NCBI GenBank assembly: GCA_016793585.1
Contig: JAEUJR010000397.1
Location: forward strand, 1 to 10,884
Direction of reading: 5' to 3'
DNA from: Archangium sp.
GTDB lineage: Bacteria; Myxococcota; Myxococcia; Myxococcales; Myxococcaceae
Length of the DNA: 10,884 nt
The notes under the pieces are model-generated. The model was not told the origin of the DNA and did no database searches. It worked only from the letters and a program-made list of their open reading frames with translations. The position numbers and the translations under genes were made by a program. Positions 1 through 7,029 of the stretch are shown here, piece after piece. Position 1 is the stretch's first letter. Every line of letters starts with the position of its first letter.

Positions 1-129
1 CGCTTTGGGGAACGCCGCGCACAACGCCTGCACTTCGTCGAAGCGGCCGGTCTCGGTGAAGCCCGAGCGCTCGGCCTGCGTGGTGAGGATCGGAGCGGCG
101 GCCAGCACGGCCAGGAGCGCGGGGAGCAT
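1..129 (-). CDS. N-terminus of a secreted protein, possibly M14-type zinc carboxypeptidase (partial)
   Basis: Only the first 43 codons are present; the gene runs off the left edge. It starts at the ATG whose complement is 127-129. The product opens with a short hydrophobic segment, MLPALLAVLAAAPILTTQA, which reads as a signal peptide, so the mature protein should be exported. The sequence after it (AERSGFTETGRFDEV, then a Leu-Cys and Ala-Phe pair) resembles the beginning of the mature domain of M14-family carboxypeptidases of myxobacteria as I remember them. The zinc ligands (HxxE...H) would lie outside the window, so the family call is tentative. It is divergent from the cyclase at 201, with 71 bases between the two starts. 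Confidence 0.5.
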   Translation of the reverse strand, partial: MLPALLAVLAAAPILTTQAERSGFTETGRFDEVQALCAAFPKA

Positions 130-162
130 GAGGCGCGAACCGAAGCAGAATCTCCGGCGACT

Positions 163-182
163 GTCAGGCCACGCTTCCTGAC
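163..182. repeat. Inverted repeat in the divergent intergenic region
   Basis: GTCAGG (163-168) and CCTGAC (177-182) form a perfect 6-base inverted repeat around an 8-base spacer, CCACGCTT. It ends 18 bases before the cyclase start and lies 34 bases from the start of the divergent gene. It could be an operator for a dimeric regulator or a small hairpin in the leader. I found no convincing -35/-10 pair in this gap, so a regulatory role is only inferred. Confidence 0.4.
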
Positions 183-200
183 TGGAGTAGCCTTGGGTGC

Positions 201-1355
201 ATGGTGCCCACCGAGGTGCAGGTCTTGTTCGACTGGCTGGTCGATGGCGCTCCCGGGGCGCCGACGCCGATGGCCGTCATCGCGAGAATTGGTGATGACC
301 TGCGCACCGCGGGCGTGCCTGTCGAACGCATCTCGGCCTTCGTGCGCACGCTGCACCCTTCGTTCGTCGGTCGTGGCTTCTTCTGGCAGCCCGGCGAGCA
401 GGTGCGCGTGCAGGAGAACCCGTGGTCGGGCCTCGAGAGCGAAGAGTTCAAGAAGAGCGCTCCCGCGAAGGTGCAGGCCGAGTCCGTGGAGCTGCGCGTT
501 CGGCTGAATCAGCCCTCGACCTACTCGGGCCTCGACGGCCTCGGGCGCGAAGGCTTCACCGACTACTTCGTCGCGCCGCTGAAGTTCATGGGTGGCACGA
601 CGCACTCCATCTCGTTCGCCACGAAGACGGCCGCCGGGTTCACGGATCATCAGCTGTCGATCATTCGCGCCGTGGTGCGCCCGCTCTGTCGCGTCGCCGA
701 GACGCTCGCGCTGATGCGCACCGCAGTGAACCTGCTCAACACCTACGTCGGCCGCGACGCCGGCGAGCGCATTCTGAAGGGCAAGATCCAGCGGGGCGAC
801 ACCGAGAGCATTCGGTGTGTGATCTGGTTCTCAGACCTGCGCGGCTTCACCTCGTTGTCGGGCGAGCACACGCCGACCGAGATCATCGCAGTGCTGAACA
901 AGGTCTTCGACTGCCAGGTGCCGCACATCGAGCTGCACGGCGGAGAGGTGCTCAAGTTCATGGGCGACGGCATGCTGGCCATCTTCCCCATCAGCAGCAC
1001 CGTGAACGACGCCGCCAGCCGCGCGACGCAGGCCACCAACGCCGCCTTTCAGGCCCTCGACGCGCTCAACGTCGAACGGGCGAAGACGTCACAACCGCCG
1101 CTGCGCTTCGGGGTCGCGCTGCACGTCGGTGACGTGGCCTACGGGAACATCGGCGGCGCCGGCCGGCTCGACTTCACCGCGATCGGGCCGGCGGTGAACC
1201 TCGCGAGCCGCATCGAGGGCCTCACCGGCAAGCTCGACAAGCGGGTGTTGCTCAGTGAAGAGCTCGCGAAGGACTCGACGCTGAAGACGAGGTCCGTCGG
1301 GCGCTTCGAGCTCAAAGGTGTTGCGGGCTCGCAGGAGGTCTTCGAGCTCGCGTGA
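201..1355 (+). CDS. Class III (type IIIb) adenylate cyclase with an N-terminal GAF-like region
   Basis: The 384-residue protein probably makes cAMP from ATP. The cyclase domain covers about residues 200-384. It has metal ligands D212 (in FSDLRGFTS) and D256 (in LKFMGDGM), the base-recognition lysine K252, and transition-state residues N333 and R337 (in AVNLASRIEG). The second base-recognition position is T326 (in LDFTAIG) where class IIIa enzymes have Asp; this substitution defines type IIIb enzymes, several of which respond to bicarbonate. Residues about 40-175 look like a degenerate GAF-type sensor, ending in a helix near residues 148-172 that leads to the catalytic domain. No membrane segment or signal peptide is visible, so it should be cytoplasmic. 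The ATG at 201 is the first in frame; a GGAG at 184-187 is 13 bases away, a weak ribosome site. Cyclase identity is very sure; cAMP over cGMP is inferred. Confidence 0.93.
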   Translation: MVPTEVQVLFDWLVDGAPGAPTPMAVIARIGDDLRTAGVPVERISAFVRTLHPSFVGRGFFWQPGEQVRVQENPWSGLESEEFKKSAPAKVQAESVELRVRLNQPSTYSGLDGLGREGFTDYFVAPLKFMGGTTHSISFATKTAAGFTDHQLSIIRAVVRPLCRVAETLALMRTAVNLLNTYVGRDAGERILKGKIQRGDTESIRCVIWFSDLRGFTSLSGEHTPTEIIAVLNKVFDCQVPHIELHGGEVLKFMGDGMLAIFPISSTVNDAASRATQATNAAFQALDALNVERAKTSQPPLRFGVALHVGDVAYGNIGGAGRLDFTAIGPAVNLASRIEGLTGKLDKRVLLSEELAKDSTLKTRSVGRFELKGVAGSQEVFELA

Positions 1356-1369
1356 CCTGACAAATCAGG
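1356..1369. terminator. Small hairpin between convergent genes
   Basis: CCTGA (1356-1360), CAAA loop, TCAGG (1365-1369) form a 5-base stem exactly between the cyclase stop codon (1353-1355) and the glycosyltransferase stop codon on the other strand (1365-1367). The second arm overlaps that stop. There is no T-tract on either side, so it is at best a weak bidirectional transcription stop. The gap between the two genes is only 9 bases. Confidence 0.3.
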
Positions 1370-2870
1370 CCGTCGGCTGAGCTTCGGGCGAGACCTCAGC
1401 GGCCACCTGACGGCGCTTGTTGAAGTCGAACATGCTGGTGAGCCCGACGTACGCGTAGCCGAACATGAAGAGGAACAGGTACGGCATCGACGCGTAGATG
1501 TCGTGATCGAACGCGTACCAGATGCTCAGCGCGAAATAGACCGCAAAGCCGAGCTCGACGTAGGGCACCCACGTGCGGCGGCCCTTGTACGCCTTCTTCA
1601 CCTTCTGAACCCTGGCGCCTTCGGAGCCCGTCTTCGGCGTGCGCGCGAACTCGCTCTCCTGGTGCAGCAGCGCCTCGATGACGGCGCGCGACTGGTTGAT
1701 CGAGAGGCCGATGCCGAGGCTCATCAGGAACGGGAGGTACTTGATGCGGTCCCACCAGCCGAGGCCGAGCTCACGCACCGTGGCGATGTAGAAGAAGCTC
1801 ACCGACGCCGTCGCCGCGAGGAACACGGGCAGGTCGAGGAAGAGCGTCTGGTACATGCCGTGCTGGAAGCGCACCACCATCGACATCGGCATCATGACGG
1901 CGAGCAGAACCATCAGCGGGTAGGCGATGTTGTTCGACAGGTGAAACCACGCCTCGCGCTTGACGTGGAACGGCAGCGTCTTCGAGGTGAGAATCGTCGG
2001 CAGCAGCTTGCGGGCCGTCTGAATCGAGCCCTTCGCCCAGCGGTGCTGCTGGCCCTTGAAGGCGTTCATGTCGACCGGCACTTCGGCGGGCGAGATGATG
2101 TCGGGCAGGAACGTGAACTGCCAGCCCTTGAGCTGCGCGCGGTACGAGAGGTCGAGATCTTCGGTCAGCGTGTCGTGCTGCCAGCCGCCCGCGTCGATGA
2201 TCGTCTGACGGCGCCAGACTCCAGCGGTGCCGTTGAAGTTGAAGAAGCAGCCCGAGCGGTTGCGCGCGGTGTGCTCGATGATGAAGTGGCCGTCGAGCAG
2301 AATGCTCTGCGCCTGCGTGAGCAGCGAGAACTCGCGGTTCAAGTGGCCCCAGCGCACCTGCACCATGCCCACCTTCGGATCGACGAAGAACGGCACCGTG
2401 CGCTCGAGGAAGTCGGGGCCCGGCACGAAGTCGGCGTCGAACACCGCGACGTACTCACCCTTCGCCAGGTGCAGGCCGTTCTCCAGCGCGCCCGCCTTGA
2501 AGCCCTGACGGTTGGTGCGGTGGATGTAGACGATGTCGACGCCCTGGGCCTTCCACTTCTCGACGACGCCACGCGCGATGCCGCACGTCTCGTCGGTCGA
2601 GTCGTCGAGCACCTGAACTTCGAAGCGCTCCCTCGGGTACTGAATGCTGCACACCGAGTCGATGAGGCGCTGCACCACGTACATCTCGTTGAAGATGGGC
2701 AGCTGCACCGTCACGCGCGGCCACTCCGTCAGCTCACCCTTCGGCGTCGGGAGCTGAAACTTGTGGCGGTAATAGAGGTACGCCATTCGGTACCGGTGCG
2801 ACCCGTACGTCGAGAGCACGGCCAGCACGCCGAAGTAGACGCAAAGGAAGACGATTTCGGCGATGCTCAT
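1365..2870 (-). CDS. Cellulose-synthase-like family 2 glycosyltransferase, membrane bound
   Basis: The 501-residue processive beta-glycosyltransferase is predicted to polymerise a nucleotide sugar into an exported polysaccharide at the inner membrane. One membrane helix lies at residues 2-21, the GT2 domain at about 50-290, and further hydrophobic segments at about 316-335, 342-362, 440-453 and 463-479. Catalytic motifs are present: DD at 89-90 (VLDDSTDE), DxD at 145-147 (FDADF), ED at 237-238 (TEDLDL) and QxxRW at 274-278 (QQHRW). The arrangement resembles the CESA_CaSu_A2 / plant CslA-CslC type rather than BcsA: no C-terminal PilZ domain for c-di-GMP is visible. I chose the ATG at 2870. An upstream in-frame TTG (2927) would add 19 residues but lies only about 10 bases past the predicted promoter -10 box. 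No polysaccharide partner genes are adjacent, so the product is unknown. Confidence 0.9.
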   Translation of the reverse strand: MSIAEIVFLCVYFGVLAVLSTYGSHRYRMAYLYYRHKFQLPTPKGELTEWPRVTVQLPIFNEMYVVQRLIDSVCSIQYPRERFEVQVLDDSTDETCGIARGVVEKWKAQGVDIVYIHRTNRQGFKAGALENGLHLAKGEYVAVFDADFVPGPDFLERTVPFFVDPKVGMVQVRWGHLNREFSLLTQAQSILLDGHFIIEHTARNRSGCFFNFNGTAGVWRRQTIIDAGGWQHDTLTEDLDLSYRAQLKGWQFTFLPDIISPAEVPVDMNAFKGQQHRWAKGSIQTARKLLPTILTSKTLPFHVKREAWFHLSNNIAYPLMVLLAVMMPMSMVVRFQHGMYQTLFLDLPVFLAATASVSFFYIATVRELGLGWWDRIKYLPFLMSLGIGLSINQSRAVIEALLHQESEFARTPKTGSEGARVQKVKKAYKGRRTWVPYVELGFAVYFALSIWYAFDHDIYASMPYLFLFMFGYAYVGLTSMFDFNKRRQVAAEVSPEAQPTA

Positions 2871-2936
2871 CGCGCTCACGGCCTCGCAACCACCCGGAAT
2901 TGCAGAGAAACCCCCTCCCGGGTTCAAGGGCGACCC

Positions 2937-2965
2937 GTTCTAGGGAGATTGGCCCGTCGTGTCAA
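2937..2965 (-). promoter_or_regulatory. Sigma70-type promoter for the glycosyltransferase
   Basis: Read on the minus strand, a perfect -35 box TTGACA (complement of 2960-2965) is followed by a 17-base spacer and TAGAAC (complement of 2937-2942), which matches 4 of 6 bases of the -10 consensus. Transcription would start near 2930, leaving a leader of about 60 bases before the ATG at 2870. It lies in the 114-base gap after the lipoprotein gene, so the glycosyltransferase can be expressed independently of the genes upstream. Confidence 0.6.
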
Positions 2966-2984
2966 AGCGTTCGTGCGAGGGTGA

Positions 2985-4217
2985 TCAGTCGCAGGTCTCC
3001 CAGCGCGTGGTGAGACGGGCGCCGGGGGTCGGTGCCGAGAGGGGCTCGAAGCGAACTGCGTGCAGGGCCGGGTCGTAGCTGAAGGTCTTCGCGCCGCGGC
3101 GATCGAGGGGCAACAGCTCGACGCCATCGAGCTGAACACGCAGCGTCTGGGCAGAGCGGAGTGAAGGAGCGGTCTGGAGGAAGAAGACCGTCTGGAAGCC
3201 GAACGCAGCGCGGGAGCCGTCCATCAGGGCCGTGCTCCAGTTGGGAGTACAGAGGTCTTCACGCACGCCACGGGTGGCCGCCACCAGCGGGTCGAAGCGC
3301 AGCTCACGTTGGCCGCAACGCTCGGTGGAGAGCGGCGCGACCACGCTGAAGGGTGGTGGAAAGCGCGTGCTCGCCCACTGCGCGACCATCGACGTGCCCG
3401 GCACATCTGAAGCGTCTGTTTCGTTCGTCACGCAGATCACCGCGTGCTGCTTCGCCCAGAAGCCCGCCGGCTGCCCACGGCTGCGCAAGGCCGCGGCGGT
3501 GTCATGGCAACTGCGCTTCCCTGGCGTCGGCGTGGTGCGGCTCGCGCGCGCGAAGCGGGCCTCGAAGTCGGGCGAATCGGTCGAGAGCACCTGCACGCCA
3601 TCGGGGGCCTGGAGCGTGCCGCTCAGGTTGGTCACCACCAGGTCGACCTTCGGCCACTCCAGCGTCGCGAGGTAGTTGCCATACCTGCGAATGTTCTGTT
3701 CGGCGTCGACCACGCCATCGTCGTCAACGATGAACAACAAGCTCAGCCGCGGCGGAATGGGCACCAGCTGCTCGAAGGACACCACGCGGGCCTGCGTGCC
3801 CTCTCCTTCGACGGCGAGCTGAGCCGGCTGCGAATGCCCGTCGGCGAGCGCGTTCACCGTGAGCGTGCCGCTGAGGGCGCCCACGGCTCCGGGAGCAAAG
3901 CCCACCACCATTCGCCCCTCGGCGTTCGGCTCGAGCGGCAACGGCAGCTCGACGACTCCGAAAGGCCCTGGCTGCTGCAAGGCGCCGAGCCCGACCTTGA
4001 ACGCGCACACGTTCTTCACGGTGATCTGTTGCCGGCTCTGATCGCAGCCGACGCGCGCCGCCGCGAACGTCACCTTCGACGGGAGCTGCAGGCAGGGCGT
4101 CGTGAAGGGGTTGGGCAACGTCGGCACCTCGAGCACCGAGACCGGTCGCGCCCCGTCTTCGAGCGGGCCAGGGCTGTTCCCGCACGCGATCAACAGGACG
4201 ACGAGGAGCCGTTTCAT
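2985..4217 (-). CDS. Lipoprotein with Ig-like domain and degenerate vWA-like domain
   Basis: The 410-residue predicted lipoprotein begins MKRLLVVLLIAC, with a lipobox ending at C12. Residues about 45-140 look like an Ig-like choice-of-anchor/ASPM-SPD-2-Hydin type domain (ITVKNVCAF, VVGFAPG, GTLTVNALADG). From about residue 157 the protein resembles the von Willebrand-A-like lipoproteins of myxobacteria, which usually read FVVDNSGSM; here the MIDAS position is FIVDDDGVVDAEQN (about 162-175), lacking the DxSxS serines. A later strand, AVICVTNETDASD, fits the same fold, and the C-terminus (about 380-410) has the YDP...VRFEP...PG pattern of that group. Eight cysteines follow C12. The ATG at 4217 gives the clean lipoprotein signal; an ATG five codons upstream (4232) is also possible. 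It starts 31 bases after the archaemetzincin stop, so co-transcription is likely. Function unknown. Confidence 0.75.
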   Translation of the reverse strand: MKRLLVVLLIACGNSPGPLEDGARPVSVLEVPTLPNPFTTPCLQLPSKVTFAAARVGCDQSRQQITVKNVCAFKVGLGALQQPGPFGVVELPLPLEPNAEGRMVVGFAPGAVGALSGTLTVNALADGHSQPAQLAVEGEGTQARVVSFEQLVPIPPRLSLLFIVDDDGVVDAEQNIRRYGNYLATLEWPKVDLVVTNLSGTLQAPDGVQVLSTDSPDFEARFARASRTTPTPGKRSCHDTAAALRSRGQPAGFWAKQHAVICVTNETDASDVPGTSMVAQWASTRFPPPFSVVAPLSTERCGQRELRFDPLVAATRGVREDLCTPNWSTALMDGSRAAFGFQTVFFLQTAPSLRSAQTLRVQLDGVELLPLDRRGAKTFSYDPALHAVRFEPLSAPTPGARLTTRWETCD

Positions 4218-4248
4218 GTCGACACCGTGCATCAGACGACCGATTGGT

Positions 4249-5241
4249 TCAAGGCACCACGCCCGCGTCGCGCCAGACGTCGAGCTGCGCGGGCAGATCG
4301 CCCAGCGGCAACCCCGCATCGGCGTAGGAGCGCTCGACCGCCACGGCGCGCGCGAGCGGATTCAGACCGAGCCGCAGCTTCAGCTTCGCCAGACACGAGG
4401 GACACGGCTCGTTCGGCGCCTGGTCGGACTCCTCCTGCGAGTTGGCGCCATTCATCGCGCACTCGTACGCGACGCAGTGCTGCAGGCCCATCATGTGCCC
4501 GAGCTCGTGGGCCGCCGTGGTGAGCGTGCGGTTGAGCACCAGCGTCGGCTCCGTCATCAGGTCACCATGACGCGCGATGCTCATCACGCCCACGCGCGCT
4601 CCGTAGCGGGCCTCGCCGAAGACGAAGTTCCACTCGGGGCCGGGGTAGAGATCGGTCGCGGTGATGGCCATGAGCCCTGCCGCGTCGTCGGGCCGCTTCA
4701 TCAAGAGCGCATCGAGAATCGGCTCGGTCTGCCACTGCGTGCCGAAGGCGTTCTGACGATCACGCCTCGACTCGGGCGGAACGATCTCCTCCGAGAGCGG
4801 CGGCAGCACCTTCACCTCGAGCTGATACCAGTCGGACAGCAGCGCGCGCGTGCGTTCGACCAGCGACTCCTGGGCTGGCGTGAGCACCCCAACGGCGACG
4901 AGGTAGAGCACCCTGCCTTCGTGCCAGCCGCCCGCCGGCCGCTCCTGCTCGAAGTCGCCGAGGGTCTGGCCCTGCTCCGGGTGCGCCTGCAGCCACTCGC
5001 CCATCACCGGCGCGTGCTTCGGCTTCGCGAGCGGCTTCAGCAGCTCGAGCTCGGGCGGCAGCTTCTCGAGCCGATGCGCGCGACCCGGCACGTAGTCGCG
5101 AAAGGGCCTCGGGTGCGCCTTCGGAAACGGAGCGTCGTCATCACGGCCCCGCCGCCCCACCACGAGCGGCAGCAACACGATGAACAGCAGCCCGATGCCG
5201 ATCAGCACCGCGAGGATGCGTTGACTCGACTTCTCGTTCAC
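4249..5241 (-). CDS. Membrane-anchored archaemetzincin-family zinc metallopeptidase (M54)
   Basis: This 330-residue protein carries the archaemetzincin signature. The catalytic site HELGHMMGLQHC has H245, E246, H249 and H255, followed by C256, C261, the Met-turn M263, and a CxxC at C280/C283 for the second, structural zinc. M263 and C280 are separated by 16 residues, where the usual description of the family pattern gives 17. Residues about 111-225 match the family core (DLYPGPEWNFVFGEA, then a VGVMSIAR strand). The N-terminus is an extension of about 105 residues containing one membrane helix (about 9-28), probably placing the peptidase domain outside the cytoplasmic membrane. Typical prokaryotic members are about 180-200 residues and soluble. 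The start is GTG at 5241, 7 bases after the preceding stop; I see no strong ribosome site, so translation may be coupled. Substrate unknown. Confidence 0.88.
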   Translation of the reverse strand: MNEKSSQRILAVLIGIGLLFIVLLPLVVGRRGRDDDAPFPKAHPRPFRDYVPGRAHRLEKLPPELELLKPLAKPKHAPVMGEWLQAHPEQGQTLGDFEQERPAGGWHEGRVLYLVAVGVLTPAQESLVERTRALLSDWYQLEVKVLPPLSEEIVPPESRRDRQNAFGTQWQTEPILDALLMKRPDDAAGLMAITATDLYPGPEWNFVFGEARYGARVGVMSIARHGDLMTEPTLVLNRTLTTAAHELGHMMGLQHCVAYECAMNGANSQEESDQAPNEPCPSCLAKLKLRLGLNPLARAVAVERSYADAGLPLGDLPAQLDVWRDAGVVP

Positions 5242-5248
5242 TCGCGCG

Positions 5249-5863
5249 TCAGCGGCCGAACGACGGCGTCACTGCGGCGGCGTAGGTGTTCGCGATCATC
5301 AACGCCTTCTGCAGCTCGCGCTCGTCGGCGACCGAGCCCTCGAGCACGATCTTGCCTCCGTAGGCCGTGGCGTGCGCGTTCACGAGGCCCTGCTTCTTGA
5401 AGGCGGCCGAGATGTTCTCGGCGACGGCCGGCATGACGCGCGGGTCGACGGTGGCGAGGATCTTCACGTTGCCGTCGTTGCCGACGAGCTGGGTGAGGCG
5501 GCGCATCTCGTCCATCGAGTCGAGCGTGCCGTCGATGACCGTGATGCCGTTGTAGGTGTCGACCCGCAGCGAGGGGCTGACGAGCTCCTTCACCATGCGG
5601 CCGATCTCGGTCGACTTGCCGTCGTCGACGATGACCATGCGCTGCTGCATGCCCTGCGCGGTCCACAAGGTGAGCGAGGTGCGGCCCATCTGGCCAGCGG
5701 TGATGAGCAGCTCGCCTTTGCCCAGTACGCTCACGTCGGCGACCGACTGCTGCCCGACGGCGATCTTCGTCACGCCCGGCACCTTGATGACCTGGTGCGT
5801 TCCGGGAACCAGGCGAATCGGCTCAGCGGCGAGCGCGAGGGTCAGCAGAGCGGTGGTGAGCAT
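5249..5863 (-). CDS. Pilus-assembly N-domain (RcpC/CpaC-like) periplasmic protein without secretin channel
   Basis: The 204-residue exported protein has a short signal peptide (MLTTALLTLALAA). Residues about 14-82 match the N-terminal domain of CpaC/RcpC secretins (T2SS-T3SS_pil_N type): EPIRLVPGTHQVIKVPG, then VADVSVLGKGELLITA, GRTSLTLWT and RMVIVDD. Residues about 97-140 and 150-195 look like two BON-like modules (GITVIDGTLDSMDEMRRL; GKIVLEGSVADERELQKAL). Full CpaC secretins are more than 400 residues and end in the outer-membrane channel domain, which is absent here with no sign of a frameshift. It is therefore probably a stand-alone periplasmic adaptor or envelope-binding protein. The ATG at 5863 has a GAGGGG 12 bases upstream. 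It is followed 7 bases later by the archaemetzincin, suggesting joint function. Confidence 0.8.
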   Translation of the reverse strand: MLTTALLTLALAAEPIRLVPGTHQVIKVPGVTKIAVGQQSVADVSVLGKGELLITAGQMGRTSLTLWTAQGMQQRMVIVDDGKSTEIGRMVKELVSPSLRVDTYNGITVIDGTLDSMDEMRRLTQLVGNDGNVKILATVDPRVMPAVAENISAAFKKQGLVNAHATAYGGKIVLEGSVADERELQKALMIANTYAAAVTPSFGR

Positions 5864-5875
5864 GGCGATATCGTA

Positions 5876-5881
5876 CCCCTC
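5876..5881 (-). promoter_or_regulatory. Ribosome binding site of the CpaC-like gene
   Basis: GAGGGG on the minus strand, 12 bases before the ATG at 5863. The spacing is on the long side but it is the best match in the leader and supports that start. The 78-base gap between this gene and the ddl stop shows no clear terminator hairpin. Confidence 0.4.
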
Positions 5882-5941
5882 GAAGGCGGTGGGACTTCAA
5901 GGAGGGGGATGCCGCGCCCGGAGAAACCGTGCGCCGTCGAC

Positions 5942-6928
5942 TCAGCTGGCGTGCGCTTCGACCTGCGTCTCGGTGCGCTCGACCGTCGGAGCCGCGTGCA
6001 AGTGGGCGCCATCCATGGCCGCGCCCTCGAGAATGCGCTCCACGAGGTTCTCGAACGAGAGGCCCGCGGCTTTGGCGATCTTCGGGAACAGGCTGGTGCG
6101 CGTCATGCCTGGCAGCGTGTTGACCTCGAGCACGACCTCGTTGCCAACCTCGGGGACGATGAAGTCGACGCGCACGGCGCCACGGCAGCCGAGCGAACGA
6201 GCCGCGGTGAGCGCCATCTGCTCGATGTTCGCGACGCGGGTCGCCGGAACACGCGGTGGCAGGTGGTACTTCGCGCCGCCTTCGTACTTGGTCTGCGTGT
6301 CGAAGACCGAGCCGTCGTGGCTCACTTCGCAGGTGCCCAGCACCTCGCCGTCGAGGATCGCGACCGTCACTTCACGGCCCTTCACAAAGCGCTCGACGAG
6401 GGCTTCACCGCCGAATCGGCAGGCGAGCGCGATGGCGGGCTCGAGCTGCTCGCGCGTGTGCACCAGCGTGAGGCCGACCGACGAGCCGCTGCTGGCGGGC
6501 TTCACGACACAGGGGAAGCCGAGGTCGGCGTGCAGCGTCGGCACGTCTTTGAGCTTCGACGCCGGCACGACGTAGCCCGTCGGGGTGGCGAGGTTGTGCT
6601 GGCGGAAGAGCTTCTTGGCGAAGCCCTTGTTCATCGCGAGCGCCGAGCCGAGCACGCCCGAGCCCGTGTACGGAATGCCCATGACCTCGAGCAGGCCCTG
6701 CACGCGGCCGTCTTCACCCATGCGGCCGTGGAGCGCGAGGAAGGCGACGTCGACGCCTGCTTCACGCAGCGTGGTGTCGAGCGCGTTGCCGGCGAAGAGC
6801 CGGGCGACCTGGTGTCCGTTCGCCTCGAGCGCGAGGGCGATCGCCTCGCCCGTCTTCATCGAGACCTCTCGCTCCTCACCCCACCCGCCCATGAGAACGC
6901 CGATTCGCCTGCTCGACTGCTGAGTCAT
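5942..6928 (-). CDS. ddl: D-alanine--D-alanine ligase
   Basis: The 328-residue cytoplasmic enzyme joins two D-alanines using ATP, producing the dipeptide that MurF adds to the peptidoglycan precursor. It has the three ATP-grasp regions and the family residues: E19 (EEREVS), the HGRMGEDG motif at 67-74, ATP-binding K143 and the SSGSSVG loop at 146-152, the adenine-hinge segment ALVERF (about 176-181), K214-Y215, R253/D255, metal ligands E268 and N270, and S279 (LPGMTRTS). Y215 sits where D-Ala-D-Lac ligases have Phe, so ordinary D-Ala-D-Ala specificity is predicted. Length is normal. The ATG at 6928 is fixed by a GGAGG eight bases upstream. It is not beside murB, murC or ftsQ as in many dcw clusters; its neighbours are an uncharacterised membrane protein and the CpaC-like gene. 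Confidence 0.96.
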   Translation of the reverse strand: MTQQSSRRIGVLMGGWGEEREVSMKTGEAIALALEANGHQVARLFAGNALDTTLREAGVDVAFLALHGRMGEDGRVQGLLEVMGIPYTGSGVLGSALAMNKGFAKKLFRQHNLATPTGYVVPASKLKDVPTLHADLGFPCVVKPASSGSSVGLTLVHTREQLEPAIALACRFGGEALVERFVKGREVTVAILDGEVLGTCEVSHDGSVFDTQTKYEGGAKYHLPPRVPATRVANIEQMALTAARSLGCRGAVRVDFIVPEVGNEVVLEVNTLPGMTRTSLFPKIAKAAGLSFENLVERILEGAAMDGAHLHAAPTVERTETQVEAHAS

Positions 6929-6936
6929 CTGTGTGG

Positions 6937-6941
6937 CCTCC
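6937..6941 (-). promoter_or_regulatory. Strong ribosome binding site of ddl
   Basis: GGAGG on the minus strand, 8 bases before the ATG at 6928. This is the best Shine-Dalgarno match in the window and fixes the ddl start. Confidence 0.75.
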
Positions 6942-7029
6942 GTGCCGCGTCACCGTCGACGCTCCAGCGAAGAGAGCAGCCGGAATGCCAACCGGTGCCA
7001 CCCCGAAGGAGCGCGGGCCATTACACGCT

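Noticed and set aside
1503..2984. Long plus-strand open frame of 493 codons opposite the glycosyltransferase
   Set aside because: It is the antisense shadow of a gene with intact GT2 motifs; its translation is Arg/His/Asp/Val-rich low-complexity sequence without recognisable motifs, as expected opposite GC-rich codons.
5864..5941. Possible promoter TTGAAG...TACGAT before the CpaC-like gene
   Set aside because: The boxes match only 4 of 6 each and are 19 bases apart, too weak in GC-rich DNA to call.
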